The notes: generated by a model from the sequence alone, not told the origin. A DNA stretch of 64,000 bases from Pseudoalteromonas undina (GCF_000238275.3 NZ_AHCF03000003.1:992001-1056000), one strand, 5' to 3'; numbered from the stretch's first letter, positions 16,938 to 26,998 are shown. Numbers and translations: made by a program.

Positions 16938-19277
16938 ATGAGTTATCAGGTTCTAGCGAGAAAATGGCGTCCTCAAACCTTTCATGAATTGGTTGGGCAG
17001 TCTCATGTAAAACAGGCGCTGGTAAACGCGCTGACTCAAAATAGACTGCATCACGCTTATTTATTCACTGGAACCCGTGGTGTTGGTAAAACCACCATTG
17101 CCCGTATTTTTGCTAAAAGCTTAAATTGTGATGAAGGTATATCTGCCACACCATGTGGTCAATGTAGTAGCTGTGTTGATATAGAGGCAGGGCGCTACAT
17201 TGATTTACTCGAAATAGATGCGGCCTCACGCACTAAGGTTGAGGATACGCGTGAGATACTTGATAACGTTCAATATGCGCCAACGCGCGGACGTTACAAA
17301 GTATATCTAATCGATGAAGTACACATGTTGTCAAAGCACAGCTTTAATGCGTTATTAAAAACGCTTGAAGAGCCGCCTGAGCATGTGAAATTTTTGCTCG
17401 CAACCACTGATCCTCAAAAATTACCAGTGACTATTTTATCTCGCTGTTTACAGTTTAATCTGAATGCATTGTCGCAAGCTGAGATTAAGCAACAGCTTGA
17501 GCATGTGCTTACCCATGAGCAGCTTAACTTCGATAATGATGCGCTAAGTATTATTGCCAAAGCGGCCGATGGTAGTATGCGAGATGCATTAAGTCTGACC
17601 GATCAGGCTATTGCTCAAACAAATGGTGATATTAAAAATCAAGCTGTACAAGACATGCTTGGTTTAATGGACACCCATTACAGTCAAAGTTTACTTGCGG
17701 CATTATTAGCGCAAGATGGCACAGCCTTGATGAATGAAGTTGCTCAAGTCGCTAGCCGAAATCCAAATTACATTGCGCTGCTTGATGACTTAATTGCGCT
17801 AACGCATGTGATTCAATTGAGTCAATTAGTCCCTGAAGCAGCAGCGCTTGATAGCAATAACGCCGATTACATTGAGCATGTTGCAGCGCATACCCATGCC
17901 CAACAAATTCAAGTGTATTACCAGTTATTACTGAATGGCAAAAAAGATTTACAATGGGCACCTGAGCCTCGTTTAGGATTTGAAATGATTATGCTCAGGT
18001 TATTGGCATTTGAACCTACGCAGTTGCAAACCAATCAACCTGAACCTAGCTCACAAGCTGCGCCAGAGCAAAATAGTGCAGGGCGTGCTAATGCACTGCG
18101 TGATATTTTAAATAAAAATAAACCAGCGCAGAGTAATGCTCCTCAAATTCAGCCATTAGCAACTAATACGCAGCCAACAAAAGCCGATGAGCCTGAGGTT
18201 TCAAAGCCTGATTATAGCCAAACACAACTTGAGCAAAGTTCGATACAAAGTCAGCCTCAAATTGTCGATACCCCTGCTGTAATAAGTGATGAACAAGCGC
18301 AGCGTCAAAGCGAAGATGATGCCTACATGCAGCACAGTGATGTAGAACAAACTATTGCCGCACAATACGATGATGTAATGAGTAGCGCTGTTGACCAAGG
18401 GTTTAACCCTGAGTTAGCAAATGCCACAAGTAACGCAGATCAGTCTGCGTCATCAATGGGTGAGCAAGAAGCGCGAGCACAGTCAGCAATAGCGCGTATT
18501 TTACGCGATAGAAACATTTCGGGTGCCGGTAAGCTTTCAAGTGCCGCTATTGAAAAGCCAACTGAAGAAAAACCAGCACCGACAAAATCCGAATTTAGTC
18601 GCCCGCAGGGCAATGAAGCACAAACTGTATCGCAGCAGCCACCGCCATGGGATAATGAGGTGAGCGATGACCTGCAAAAAAAGCCTCAGCTCCCAGCACA
18701 GGGGAGCCAAGCTCAGGTAGCAAATAAGCCAGCGAGTAAAGTTGACTTTAAAGCAAAGCATCAAACGATTACTGAAAATTTAGCACCGGAGCTATTAGAG
18801 CAAATTAACCCGCAAAAACCAGCACCTGTTGTTGAACAAGAGCCTAGCATTCCGATACCAGATGATTTTCAAAGCCCAATTAGTGACATTAGATTTGCTC
18901 ATCAACAAGACGAGTGGGCCTATTTAATAAAGCGTATGGAACTTGGCGGACGTATGCGCCAGTTTGCATTGCACTCAATTTTTACCAAACAAGACAATCA
19001 TTTCCATATTGAAGTGGATGAATCGCAAAAGCACTTAGATACGCCAATGTTACGTCAAAAGTTAAATGTGGCGTTATCTAGTATTTATGGACACAACGTT
19101 GAGCTTAATATTGATTTTGCTAGCGGGGTGATTGACTCACCTTATTTGATTCAACAAAAAATTGATGCAGGTCGTCACCAGCAAGCGATTGATGTGATCA
19201 CCAGCGATGAAAATATAGTACAATTTCAACAGCTATTTAGCGCTGAAATTGACGAAAACAGTATTCAGGCATTGTAA
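16938..19277 (+). CDS. dnaX: DNA polymerase III subunit tau/gamma
   Basis: The full frame gives the 779-residue tau clamp-loader subunit. The AAA+ core (residues 1-370) has Walker A GTRGVGKTT, the zinc-binding cysteines around CGQCSSC, and Walker B LIDEVHML. A long Gln/Ala/Pro-rich linker (about 370-620) leads to a C-terminal domain (about 640-779) of the kind that binds the polymerase alpha subunit. A slippery site at 18677-18683 with a downstream hairpin should yield a 596-residue gamma form lacking that domain. The linker is much longer than in E. coli (643 residues total). Context: overlapping apt-dnaX-ybaB-recR cluster. Confidence 0.96.
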   Translation: MSYQVLARKWRPQTFHELVGQSHVKQALVNALTQNRLHHAYLFTGTRGVGKTTIARIFAKSLNCDEGISATPCGQCSSCVDIEAGRYIDLLEIDAASRTKVEDTREILDNVQYAPTRGRYKVYLIDEVHMLSKHSFNALLKTLEEPPEHVKFLLATTDPQKLPVTILSRCLQFNLNALSQAEIKQQLEHVLTHEQLNFDNDALSIIAKAADGSMRDALSLTDQAIAQTNGDIKNQAVQDMLGLMDTHYSQSLLAALLAQDGTALMNEVAQVASRNPNYIALLDDLIALTHVIQLSQLVPEAAALDSNNADYIEHVAAHTHAQQIQVYYQLLLNGKKDLQWAPEPRLGFEMIMLRLLAFEPTQLQTNQPEPSSQAAPEQNSAGRANALRDILNKNKPAQSNAPQIQPLATNTQPTKADEPEVSKPDYSQTQLEQSSIQSQPQIVDTPAVISDEQAQRQSEDDAYMQHSDVEQTIAAQYDDVMSSAVDQGFNPELANATSNADQSASSMGEQEARAQSAIARILRDRNISGAGKLSSAAIEKPTEEKPAPTKSEFSRPQGNEAQTVSQQPPPWDNEVSDDLQKKPQLPAQGSQAQVANKPASKVDFKAKHQTITENLAPELLEQINPQKPAPVVEQEPSIPIPDDFQSPISDIRFAHQQDEWAYLIKRMELGGRMRQFALHSIFTKQDNHFHIEVDESQKHLDTPMLRQKLNVALSSIYGHNVELNIDFASGVIDSPYLIQQKIDAGRHQQAIDVITSDENIVQFQQLFSAEIDENSIQAL
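18655..18727 (+). other. dnaX: Programmed -1 ribosomal frameshift signal in dnaX
   Basis: The in-frame heptamer A AAA AAG sits at 18677-18683 (codons 580-582), the same heptamer used by E. coli dnaX. A Shine-Dalgarno-like GAGGTGAG lies upstream at 18657-18664. After a 5-base spacer, a GCTCCC / GGGAGC stem (18689-18694 with 18702-18707) encloses a 7-base loop. In the -1 frame a TAA arrives at 18725-18727 after 14 codons, predicting a 596-residue gamma product. Confidence 0.88.
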
Positions 19278-19337
19278 TTAACGACCAGTGCCCTTATTTA
19301 TACTCCAGTTAATGTATTAAAAGAAAGAGAGACGATT

Positions 19338-19664
19338 ATGTTTAAAGGTGGAATGGGTAACATGATGAAGCAAGCGCAGCAAATGCAAGAGCGCATGCAA
19401 AAAGCCCAAGAAGAAATCGCAACGATGGAAGTGGTTGGTGAAGCCGGTGCAGGTTTAGTGAAAGTAACCATGCTTGGTAACCACAATGTTCGTCGTGTTG
19501 AGCTTGATGAAAGCTTAATGGAAGATGACAAAGACATGATTGAAGATTTACTTGCAGCAGCGTGTAATGATGCTGTTCGCCGTGTTGCTGAAGAAACTCA
19601 AGAGCGCATGGGCAAAGTAACAGGCGGTATGCAATTACCACCTGGTATGAAAATGCCGTTCTAA
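19338..19664 (+). CDS. ybaB: YbaB/EbfC nucleoid-associated protein
   Basis: A 108-residue DNA-binding nucleoid-associated protein. The N-terminal Met/Gln-rich helix ([19 protein letters not shown]) and the later [18 protein letters not shown] and [16 protein letters not shown] are typical of the family, which forms dimers that bind DNA. It lies between dnaX and recR as in E. coli, 6 bases before recR. Its own AAGAGAGAG ribosome site precedes the ATG. Confidence 0.95.
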   Translation: MFKGGMGNMMKQAQQMQERMQKAQEEIATMEVVGEAGAGLVKVTMLGNHNVRRVELDESLMEDDKDMIEDLLAAACNDAVRRVAEETQERMGKVTGGMQLPPGMKMPF

Positions 19665-19670
19665 GCAATT

Positions 19671-20279
19671 ATGCAACTTTCAGATAGTTTAACATCGCTA
19701 ATAGAAGCACTTCGTTGTCAGCCAGGTATTGGCCCGAAATCTGCTCAGCGCATTGCATTTCATTTATTAGAGCGCGACCGCAAAGGTGGCACTCAGCTTG
19801 GGAATGCGCTAACAAAAGCGATGACGGCTGTAGGGCATTGTCAGTCGTGCCGCACGTTTACCGAGCAAGCGCAATGTGATATTTGCTTAAGCACTAAGCG
19901 TCAAGACAGTGGTATTTTATGTGTGGTTGAGTCGCCTACAGATGTGTTAGCGATTGAACAAACAGGCCAATACAAAGGACTCTATTTTGTATTAATGGGA
20001 CATTTGTCACCGATTGATGGCATAGGGCCTAAAGAAATTGGTCTAGACGTGCTTGAGCAAAAGCTTGCCCATGGCGGTATTAATGAAGTTATATTAGCCA
20101 CTAACCCTACGGTTGAAGGTGAAACAACGGCTCATTATATTGCCCAGCTTTGTCATAAATACAAAGTGGGTGCATCGCGAATAGCTCATGGTATTCCTGT
20201 GGGTGGCGAGCTTGATTTAGTCGATGGCACAACCTTAATGCATGCATTTAGTGGCAGGCGCTTAGTCAGCCATGAATAG
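19671..20279 (+). CDS. recR: Recombination mediator RecR
   Basis: RecR works with RecF and RecO to load RecA onto gapped single-stranded DNA. The 202-residue protein has the N-terminal helix-hairpin-helix ([20 protein letters not shown]), a four-cysteine zinc finger (CQSCRTF ... CDIC, about residues 57-72) and a Toprim domain beginning [18 protein letters not shown]. The terminator after it carries an unusual tandem repeat. Confidence 0.97.
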   Translation: MQLSDSLTSLIEALRCQPGIGPKSAQRIAFHLLERDRKGGTQLGNALTKAMTAVGHCQSCRTFTEQAQCDICLSTKRQDSGILCVVESPTDVLAIEQTGQYKGLYFVLMGHLSPIDGIGPKEIGLDVLEQKLAHGGINEVILATNPTVEGETTAHYIAQLCHKYKVGASRIAHGIPVGGELDLVDGTTLMHAFSGRRLVSHE

Positions 20280-20312
20280 TTTATTTTAAGCTTAACTATT
20301 TGAACTTACTTT

Positions 20313-20376
20313 AAAAGCCTACATACATGCTGTAGGCTTTTTTGTAGGCTTTTTTGTAGGCTTTTTTGTTGGCTTT
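20313..20376 (+). terminator. Terminator of the dnaX-ybaB-recR operon with tandemly repeated 3' arm
   Basis: AAAAGCCTACA (20313-20323) pairs with TGTAGGCTTTT (20331-20341). The 3' arm plus T tract, GTAGGCTTTTTT, is then repeated exactly at 20344-20355 and 20356-20367 and partially at 20368-20376. Each copy can pair with the same 5' arm and ends in six T. Confidence 0.85.
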
Positions 20377-20408
20377 AATTGCAATATAAACAAAAGTTTA
20401 AGGATGGT

Positions 20409-21122
20409 ATGGCTGCAATAACTCAAAGTGCTAATGTGATTGTTGATGACTTTATCGCACCTGTTTGCCATGAACACATAAAAATTATTTATCAAGATGA
20501 TGATATTTTATTGATCAATAAACCTAGCGGCTTGTTGAGCTTGTCGGGTAAAAACCCTCTTAACTGGGATTCGGTTCACTATAGGCTTGTTAATGGTCAA
20601 CAAGGCGTTACCGCAGCGTTTCCTACTGCGATATTACCCCACCGTTTAGATTTAGGTACCTCCGGAGTGATGGTGGTAGCACTTAACGAGAAAGCAGCTA
20701 AAGCACTGAATCAGCAATTCCAATCCCGAAGTGTTAAAAAGCAATATCGCGCAATGCTCTTTGGATTGGTTTCTGAACCTCAGGGAGAAATTACTGCGCC
20801 TATAGCAAAAGATAAAATGTTATTTCCGAAAGTGAAAATTTGTCACCAGAGCGGCAAACCCTCGCGCACTCAATTTAAAGTGGTTAAACGCTTTAACAAA
20901 GAGCAAAAAACTTTGGTCGATTTTACTCCTATAACTGGACGCACTCATCAACTTAGAATTCACAGTTTAATTTTAGGCCACCCTATACTAGGATGTGATT
21001 TATATAAAAATGATTGCAGTGAGCAGGGTGCTCAACGATTATTATTGCATGCCAGCGATTTATTTTTTGTGCATCCATGCACTGATAAGCCAATGCACGG
21101 GCATGCCACAACGCCTTTTTAG
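20409..21122 (+). CDS. RluA-family pseudouridine synthase
   Basis: This enzyme class converts uridine to pseudouridine in rRNA or tRNA. The catalytic aspartate motif HRLDLGTSGVMVVAL, the nucleotide-binding PITGRTHQLRIH and LGHPILG segments are intact, and there is no S4 domain. The sequence is closest in style to E. coli RluA (23S U746 and tRNA U32), but a paralogue is possible. I chose the ATG at 20409 with AAGGA upstream (237 residues); an in-frame TTG at 20379 would add 10 residues but starts within the previous terminator. It is inserted between recR and htpG relative to E. coli gene order. Confidence 0.85.
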   Translation: MAAITQSANVIVDDFIAPVCHEHIKIIYQDDDILLINKPSGLLSLSGKNPLNWDSVHYRLVNGQQGVTAAFPTAILPHRLDLGTSGVMVVALNEKAAKALNQQFQSRSVKKQYRAMLFGLVSEPQGEITAPIAKDKMLFPKVKICHQSGKPSRTQFKVVKRFNKEQKTLVDFTPITGRTHQLRIHSLILGHPILGCDLYKNDCSEQGAQRLLLHASDLFFVHPCTDKPMHGHATTPF

Positions 21123-21172
21123 TTGATTAAGCCCTTTAAAGTGTCTTTGAATGGGGTTTTTTATTTTTTTTA

Positions 21173-21200
21173 CTTGAACTTCTCACGGCTCACCCCATAT
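21173..21200 (+). promoter_or_regulatory. Sigma-32 (heat-shock) promoter of htpG
   Basis: CTTGAA at 21173-21178, a 14-base spacer, then CCCCATAT at 21193-21200. This matches the RpoH consensus closely and lies about 40 bases before the htpG ATG. Confidence 0.85.
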
Positions 21201-21242
21201 TAAGTGCATAACGCAGACACTTTGCAAATTGGAGATACATAA

Positions 21243-23156
21243 ATGACTGCAGCACAAAAAGAAACATTAGGCTTTCAAACAGAAGTAAAACAACTATTAA
21301 ACTTAATGATTCACTCGCTTTATTCAAATAAAGAAATCTTTTTACGCGAGCTTGTATCAAATGCATCTGACGCCGCCGATAAACTACGCTTTTTAGCCCT
21401 TTCAAACGGTGACCTTTATCAAGGTGATGCAGATTTACGCGTACGTATAAGCGCAGATAAAGACGCTAACACAGTGACCATTTCTGATAATGGTATTGGT
21501 ATGACGCGTGATGAAGTGATCAGCTCATTAGGCACCATTGCTAAGTCGGGTACGGCTGAATTTTTCAAAAACTTAACGGGCGATCAAAGTAAAGATTCAC
21601 AGCTTATTGGTCAATTTGGTGTTGGTTTTTACTCAGCATTTATTGTTGCTGATGAAGTGACTGTTCGTACTCGTAAAGCAGGAGAGACAACAGCGGTTGA
21701 ATGGCAGTCAAAAGGTGAAGGCGAGTACACGCTACAAGAAATCGAAAAAGAAGGCCGTGGTACAGATATTATTTTACATCTTCGTGAAGAAGAAAATGAA
21801 TATGCAGATGAATGGCGTCTTCGCAGTATCGTAACTAAATACTCTGATCATATTTCTACATCAGTACAAATGTACAAGGCAGAAGTACCTGAGTCTGAAG
21901 GTGAAGATGGTGAAAAAATTCCGGCTGTTCCAGGTGAGTGGGAAAGCATTAACCGTGCAACTGCATTATGGACACGTGACAAATCAGAAATCTCTGAGGA
22001 CGAATACAAAGAGTTTTATAAGCATGTAAGCCACGACTGGGAAGATCCGCTTAGCTGGGGACATAATAAAGTTGAAGGTAAAACTGAATACACCAGTTTG
22101 TTATACATTCCAAAAAAAGCACCTTTTGATTTATGGAATCGTGAGCGCCAAAGTGGTTTAAAACTTTATGTTCAACGCGTGTTTATTATGGATGACGCTG
22201 AACAGTTTATGCCAAGCTACTTACGTTTTGTTAAAGGCTTATTAGACTCAAACGATTTACCACTAAACGTATCGCGTGAAATTTTACAAGACAACAAAGT
22301 TACCCAAGCTATTCGTAAGGGGTGTACGTCGCGTATTATTAAAATGCTTGAGCGTATGGCTAAAAACAAAGCCGATGATTACCAAACATTTTGGAATGAA
22401 TTTGGTCAGGTAATGAAAGAAGGGCCTGCAGAAGATGCGGCCAACAAAGAAAGCATTGCTAAATTATTACGCTTTTCATCAACGCACACCGACTCAGAAA
22501 CTCAAGATGTTTCACTTGAGCAATACATTGAGCGCATGAAGGACAGCCAAGATAAAATTTACTATGTGGTTGCTGACTCATTTATTGCTGCTAAAAATTC
22601 ACCACACTTAGAAATCTTCCGTAAAAAAGGCATTGAAGTGTTATTGCTAAGCGATCGTGTAGATGAGTGGATGATGAGCCATTTAACGGAATTTGGCGAA
22701 AAGCAATTTCAGTCAATTACCCGCGGTGATCTAGATTTAGGTAAGCTAGATGACGAAGAAACTAAAAAAGCACAAGAAGAGTCTGAAAAAGAAGTTGCAG
22801 GCTTGGTTGAGCGTATCAAAACTGCATTAGGAGATGATGTTAAAGATGTACGCTTCACTCATCGCTTAACTGACTCACCAGCATGTGTAGTGAGCGATGA
22901 CAACGACATGAGCTCGCAAATGCAAAAGCTTATGGAGTCAGTAGGTCAAGCTGTTCCTGAGGCTAAGCCTGTGTTTGAATTAAATCCAGAGCACCAACTG
23001 GTTAAGCATTTAAATGATGAGCAAGACGAAGATAAGTTTGCACAGTGGTCACATGTACTACTAGACCAAGCTTTGCTTGCAGAGCGCGGTACGCTTAAAG
23101 ATCCAACTGGATTTGTAACTCGCTTAAATAAACTTATGCTTGATTTAAGCAAATAA
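21243..23156 (+). CDS. htpG: Chaperone protein HtpG (Hsp90)
   Basis: A 637-residue bacterial Hsp90. The GHKL ATP-binding domain (about residues 1-220) has [21 protein letters not shown] and [15 protein letters not shown]; the middle domain has [21 protein letters not shown] and LNVSREILQ; the C-terminal dimerisation domain is complete. It is driven by a clear sigma-32 promoter, has its own GGAG ribosome site, and ends with a strong terminator. The recR...htpG-adk order resembles E. coli apart from the pseudouridine synthase insertion. Confidence 0.98.
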   Translation: MTAAQKETLGFQTEVKQLLNLMIHSLYSNKEIFLRELVSNASDAADKLRFLALSNGDLYQGDADLRVRISADKDANTVTISDNGIGMTRDEVISSLGTIAKSGTAEFFKNLTGDQSKDSQLIGQFGVGFYSAFIVADEVTVRTRKAGETTAVEWQSKGEGEYTLQEIEKEGRGTDIILHLREEENEYADEWRLRSIVTKYSDHISTSVQMYKAEVPESEGEDGEKIPAVPGEWESINRATALWTRDKSEISEDEYKEFYKHVSHDWEDPLSWGHNKVEGKTEYTSLLYIPKKAPFDLWNRERQSGLKLYVQRVFIMDDAEQFMPSYLRFVKGLLDSNDLPLNVSREILQDNKVTQAIRKGCTSRIIKMLERMAKNKADDYQTFWNEFGQVMKEGPAEDAANKESIAKLLRFSSTHTDSETQDVSLEQYIERMKDSQDKIYYVVADSFIAAKNSPHLEIFRKKGIEVLLLSDRVDEWMMSHLTEFGEKQFQSITRGDLDLGKLDDEETKKAQEESEKEVAGLVERIKTALGDDVKDVRFTHRLTDSPACVVSDDNDMSSQMQKLMESVGQAVPEAKPVFELNPEHQLVKHLNDEQDEDKFAQWSHVLLDQALLAERGTLKDPTGFVTRLNKLMLDLSK

Positions 23157-23179
23157 GTATAAAAATCAATGATTGAGTA

Positions 23180-23207
23180 AAAAGGGAACGTCTGTTCCCT
23201 TTTTTTA
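23180..23207 (+). terminator. Terminator of htpG
   Basis: AAAGGGAAC and GTTCCCTTT pair around GTCT, followed by a T run. Confidence 0.92.
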
Positions 23208-23221
23208 TGCCCTGCTCGAAG

Positions 23222-23399
23222 GGTTCTGCCTAAGGGCGATTTACTCTTTGTTGCTTACATGGATGTAGGCAGGGGGGGGTGAGCAGAACGCGGAAGCTTT
23301 ACTCGGTTTTTACTTAGCCCAGTAGGTGACAACCCCCGCGCCGCGATTAAATTCTCCCTAGTTTGAACAAATATTAATCCGCAAAGGTCAACAGACCCT
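23222..23399 (+). repeat. Dispersed intergenic element, copy 1 (5'-truncated)
   Basis: This segment matches the right half of the element at 59847-60098, from GTTCTGCCTA and GCGATTTACTCTTTGTTGCT to the identical right end CGCAAAGGTCAACAGACCCT. It contains about 50 extra bases (around 23256-23307) absent from the 59.8-kb copy but partly shared with the 33.6-kb copy, and lacks the left terminal repeat. It sits between the htpG terminator and the adk promoter. Confidence 0.85.
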
Positions 23400-23464
23400 A
23401 GACAATTAGTATAAGTTACTTGAGTATCTGTAGCGCTTATGGAAGAATTCAGACTTTAAAATAA

Positions 23465-24133
<669 letters not shown>

Positions 24134-24156
24134 TTTTTTAACCACACAGCAAAATA

Positions 24157-24183
24157 AAAAAACCGCTTTTATAGCGGTTTTTT
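24157..24183. terminator. Bidirectional terminator between adk and the peroxidase gene
   Basis: AAAAAACCGCT and AGCGGTTTTTT form an 11-bp stem around TTTAT; each strand ends in T. Confidence 0.92.
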
Positions 24184-24202
24184 ATTTCCTGAAATTCGAC
24201 CT

Positions 24203-24784
24203 TTAAAGCATTTTAAGCTTTTCAATGACGCTATCATATTCAGGCTCGGTTGATAAACTACTAACTAATTGCTTATAAATAACCTTATGGCTCTTATCAA
24301 GAATAAAAACAGAGCGGGTAAGTAATCCCATATCTTTAATGATTAAGCCATACTGTTGACCAAAATCACGCCATACAGAATCAGAAAGCGTCGTTACTTT
24401 ATCGATATTTTCGGCCTTACAAAAACGCTTTTGCGCAAATGGTAAATCGGCACTAATAGTGAGCATGGCCACGCCTGGAAATTGTTGGGCGACTTTTTCA
24501 TTAAAGTGCTTAGTTTGTAAGCTACAAATACCGGTATCTAAGCTCGGAACAACACTAATTAATACAGCTTGGCCTCTATAGTCTTCTAACGTAACAGCAG
24601 TGAAACTGTCATTAACTACTTTAAAGTTAGGGGCATCTTCACCAACTTTAAGGCCTTTCCCTAATAAGGTAACTGGCTTACCTTGTGCAGTTACTTTTCC
24701 TGCATCGAGTGTGTTTTCGGGTAAATCTGCGGCAAAACTGGCACAGCAAAATAGGCTTAATGCAAAAGCTAATGTACGACGCAT
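24203..24784 (-). CDS. tpx: Exported Tpx-type thiol peroxidase
   Basis: A 193-residue thioredoxin-fold peroxidase. A Sec signal peptide (residues 1-18, ending SFA|AD) precedes the Tpx domain, so it should act in the periplasm. The peroxidatic cysteine is C87 in VPSLDTGICSLQT and the resolving cysteine C122 in RFCKAENI; both are placed as in Tpx. The active-site wording differs from the usual VPSLDTPVC, replacing the Pro before Cys by Gly-Ile. Tpx proteins reduce lipid and hydrogen peroxides. The E. coli enzyme lacks such a cleavable signal in its usual annotation, so export here is a local feature. Confidence 0.85.
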   Translation of the reverse strand: MRRTLAFALSLFCCASFAADLPENTLDAGKVTAQGKPVTLLGKGLKVGEDAPNFKVVNDSFTAVTLEDYRGQAVLISVVPSLDTGICSLQTKHFNEKVAQQFPGVAMLTISADLPFAQKRFCKAENIDKVTTLSDSVWRDFGQQYGLIIKDMGLLTRSVFILDKSHKVIYKQLVSSLSTEPEYDSVIEKLKML

Positions 24785-25003
24785 GGAGTTTTTTCCTTTT
24801 AAATTAACGCAATAGTTGTGAGTGTATTATAATGTAGATAAGTAACCAAGCAGAAAAATCCACAGCTTTATTTTTGCCTAAAATTGAAAATAAGTAATAC
24901 ATTGATTACTATGTATGTATAAGAAATAGGTATTATTTTTTATGTATCCGTGGCTTGTTCTACACGCTTAAAATTACACCCAGTTTTAAAATAGTGAGAT
25001 TGT

Positions 25004-26008
25004 ATGTCAACATCGGTTTTAATATGTGATGATTCAAAATTAGCACGACGCCAGTTGGCTCGTTCCTTACCCGATGATTGGGATATTAAAATTGAATTTG
25101 CATGTGACGGTGTAGACTGCATAAAACAAATAAGCAAAGCCCAACCAGAAATTCTTTTCCTTGATTTAAATATGCCAGAGATGGACGGCTATGGTGTGTT
25201 GGCAGCAATGAAAGATCAGGGACTAGACGTGCTCACTGTGGTGGTATCGGGCGATATTCAACCAAGCGCACATCAACGTGTACTTGAACTTGGCGCCATA
25301 GACTTTATTCAAAAACCATGTTCCCCTGAAAAGCTCGCTGCCATTATAGAGCACCATGGCATAAGAGATAGAGCACTGCGTGAACGTTTGTCCCACACTT
25401 TAGGTGAACAAGTTGACCCTGATGTTCGTGATATATACCAAGAGCTGACTAATGTTGCTATGGGCCAAGCAGGGGATCTACTTGCACGACTGCTTAATGT
25501 ATTTGTTAAGCTACCCATTCCTAATGTTAATGTTTTAGAGGTCAGTGAGCTTAATATGGCGCTAAGCTCTGTTGATACCAATGACACTACGTCGGGTATT
25601 TGCCAAGGTTTTATTGGTGGCGGGGTATCTGGTGAGGCGTTATTACTTTTAAATGATTCTAGTTTTAAAGAAATAGCCTCATTAATGAATTACGAAGGTG
25701 AATTAAACGACAAGGTTGAGTTAGAGTTGCTAATGGATGTAAGTAACATTTTAATTGGCGCTATATTAACAGGCTTATCAAAGCAGCTCGACATGACCTT
25801 TAGTCAAGGCCATCCCATTGTATTGGGCCAGCACCGTGATGTTTCTGAGCTTGTTCAGTCTAATAAGTCGCGTTGGCAACGGACACTTGCCATAGAAATT
25901 AGTTACGGTATTGAAAATCATGATATTAGTTGTGATTTAATGTTGCTCTTTACTGAAGATTCACTTAAAACTTTGAAATATAAAGTTGCTTATCTACTGG
26001 AAGATTAA
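25004..26008 (+). CDS. Response regulator with CheC/CheX-like phosphatase domain
   Basis: A 334-residue protein. The N-terminal REC domain has the acidic pair D9-D10, phosphoacceptor D54 in LFLDLNMPEMDG and the conserved lysine in FIQKP. The C-terminal part (about residues 130-330) looks like a CheC/CheX-type CheY-phosphatase fold, with MDVSNILIGAILTGLS resembling the conserved helix of that family. REC-CheC fusions may dephosphorylate themselves or another regulator. It lies 6 bases before a diguanylate cyclase gene, so the pair likely forms one pathway linking phosphorylation to cyclic di-GMP. CheC assignment is moderately sure. Confidence 0.78.
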   Translation: MSTSVLICDDSKLARRQLARSLPDDWDIKIEFACDGVDCIKQISKAQPEILFLDLNMPEMDGYGVLAAMKDQGLDVLTVVVSGDIQPSAHQRVLELGAIDFIQKPCSPEKLAAIIEHHGIRDRALRERLSHTLGEQVDPDVRDIYQELTNVAMGQAGDLLARLLNVFVKLPIPNVNVLEVSELNMALSSVDTNDTTSGICQGFIGGGVSGEALLLLNDSSFKEIASLMNYEGELNDKVELELLMDVSNILIGAILTGLSKQLDMTFSQGHPIVLGQHRDVSELVQSNKSRWQRTLAIEISYGIENHDISCDLMLLFTEDSLKTLKYKVAYLLED

Positions 26009-26014
26009 ATATTT

Positions 26015-26986
26015 ATGCCAGCTGATTTAGATTTAAATGAAATCCATTGGTTAATGGACATGTTTAATACTGTTGATGTAGGCCTTGTGGTGCTTGATAG
26101 AGACTACAAGGTGTGCGTTTGGAATGGCTTTATGGAAAACCATTCTGGGCTGTTACCGAGTGCAGTAAAAGATAAAGACTTGTTTGATCTATTTCCAGCC
26201 ATAGATGAAAAATGGTTTAGAAGTAAAGCAGAGTCAGTGTTTGTATTAAAAAATCGCTCATTTACTATTTGGGAACAGCAGCCGTATATTTTTCGTTTTA
26301 AAAATTATCGACCGATTACAGGTAAAGCGGATTATATGTATCAAAACGCCACGTTTATTCCACTTACGAATGTACGAGGGGAAGTAGAGCATATTTGTAT
26401 TATTATCTACGATGTAACGGATATTGCAGTTAATAAAAAAGAGCTTGAAGAGTTAAACAAAAAATTAGAGCAAGTAAGTCAAACTGACAGCCTTACCCAG
26501 CTTGCAAACCGAGGACATTGGGAGCATTTGTTACATCAAGAATTTTTACGTACTAAGCGCAGTGAAGGTTGCTGCTCGTTATTAATTTTTGATATTGATC
26601 ACTTTAAAAAGGTAAACGATGACTTTGGTCATAGTGCGGGAGATGAAGCACTTCGTCATATAGCGAGTTTACTTAAAACTGCATTGCGTGAAACTGATAT
26701 TGCTGGGCGATACGGCGGTGAAGAGTTTGTTGTTACTTTATTAGATACCGATAAACAAGGGGCTATCGTATTTGCTGAGCGCTTACGCCAATTAATCGAA
26801 ACCTCACCAGCGAAATACAAAGAGCACACTATGCATATGGCCATTAGTGTGGGTATTGCCTGCTTTGACAACGAATTTAAAGATCATGAGCGTTGGATTG
26901 AAGCTGCCGATAAAGCACTTTACCATTCAAAAGAAACCGGTCGAAATAAAGTGTCGGTATATGCTGATATAAAAAATGATGCGTAA
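26015..26986 (+). CDS. PAS-GGDEF diguanylate cyclase
   Basis: A 323-residue protein with an N-terminal PAS-like sensor (about residues 8-135), a short coiled coil (NKKELEELNKKLEQVSQ) and a GGDEF domain (about 155-318) with the active RYGGEEF loop and LIFDIDHFKKVNDDFGH. No EAL domain, no membrane helix. It should make cyclic di-GMP in the cytosol. Its ribosome site lies within the end of the REC-CheC gene, indicating a two-gene operon. The stop codon is embedded in the loop of the terminator. Confidence 0.92.
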   Translation: MPADLDLNEIHWLMDMFNTVDVGLVVLDRDYKVCVWNGFMENHSGLLPSAVKDKDLFDLFPAIDEKWFRSKAESVFVLKNRSFTIWEQQPYIFRFKNYRPITGKADYMYQNATFIPLTNVRGEVEHICIIIYDVTDIAVNKKELEELNKKLEQVSQTDSLTQLANRGHWEHLLHQEFLRTKRSEGCCSLLIFDIDHFKKVNDDFGHSAGDEALRHIASLLKTALRETDIAGRYGGEEFVVTLLDTDKQGAIVFAERLRQLIETSPAKYKEHTMHMAISVGIACFDNEFKDHERWIEAADKALYHSKETGRNKVSVYADIKNDA

Positions 26987-26998
26987 GCATCATTTTTT
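26971..26998. terminator. Bidirectional terminator overlapping the GGDEF gene stop codon
   Basis: AAAAAATGATGC and GCATCATTTTTT form a perfect 12-bp stem around GTAA; the TAA stop of the cyclase gene is at 26984-26986 in the loop. It also serves the leftward fragment ending at 26997. Confidence 0.85.
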
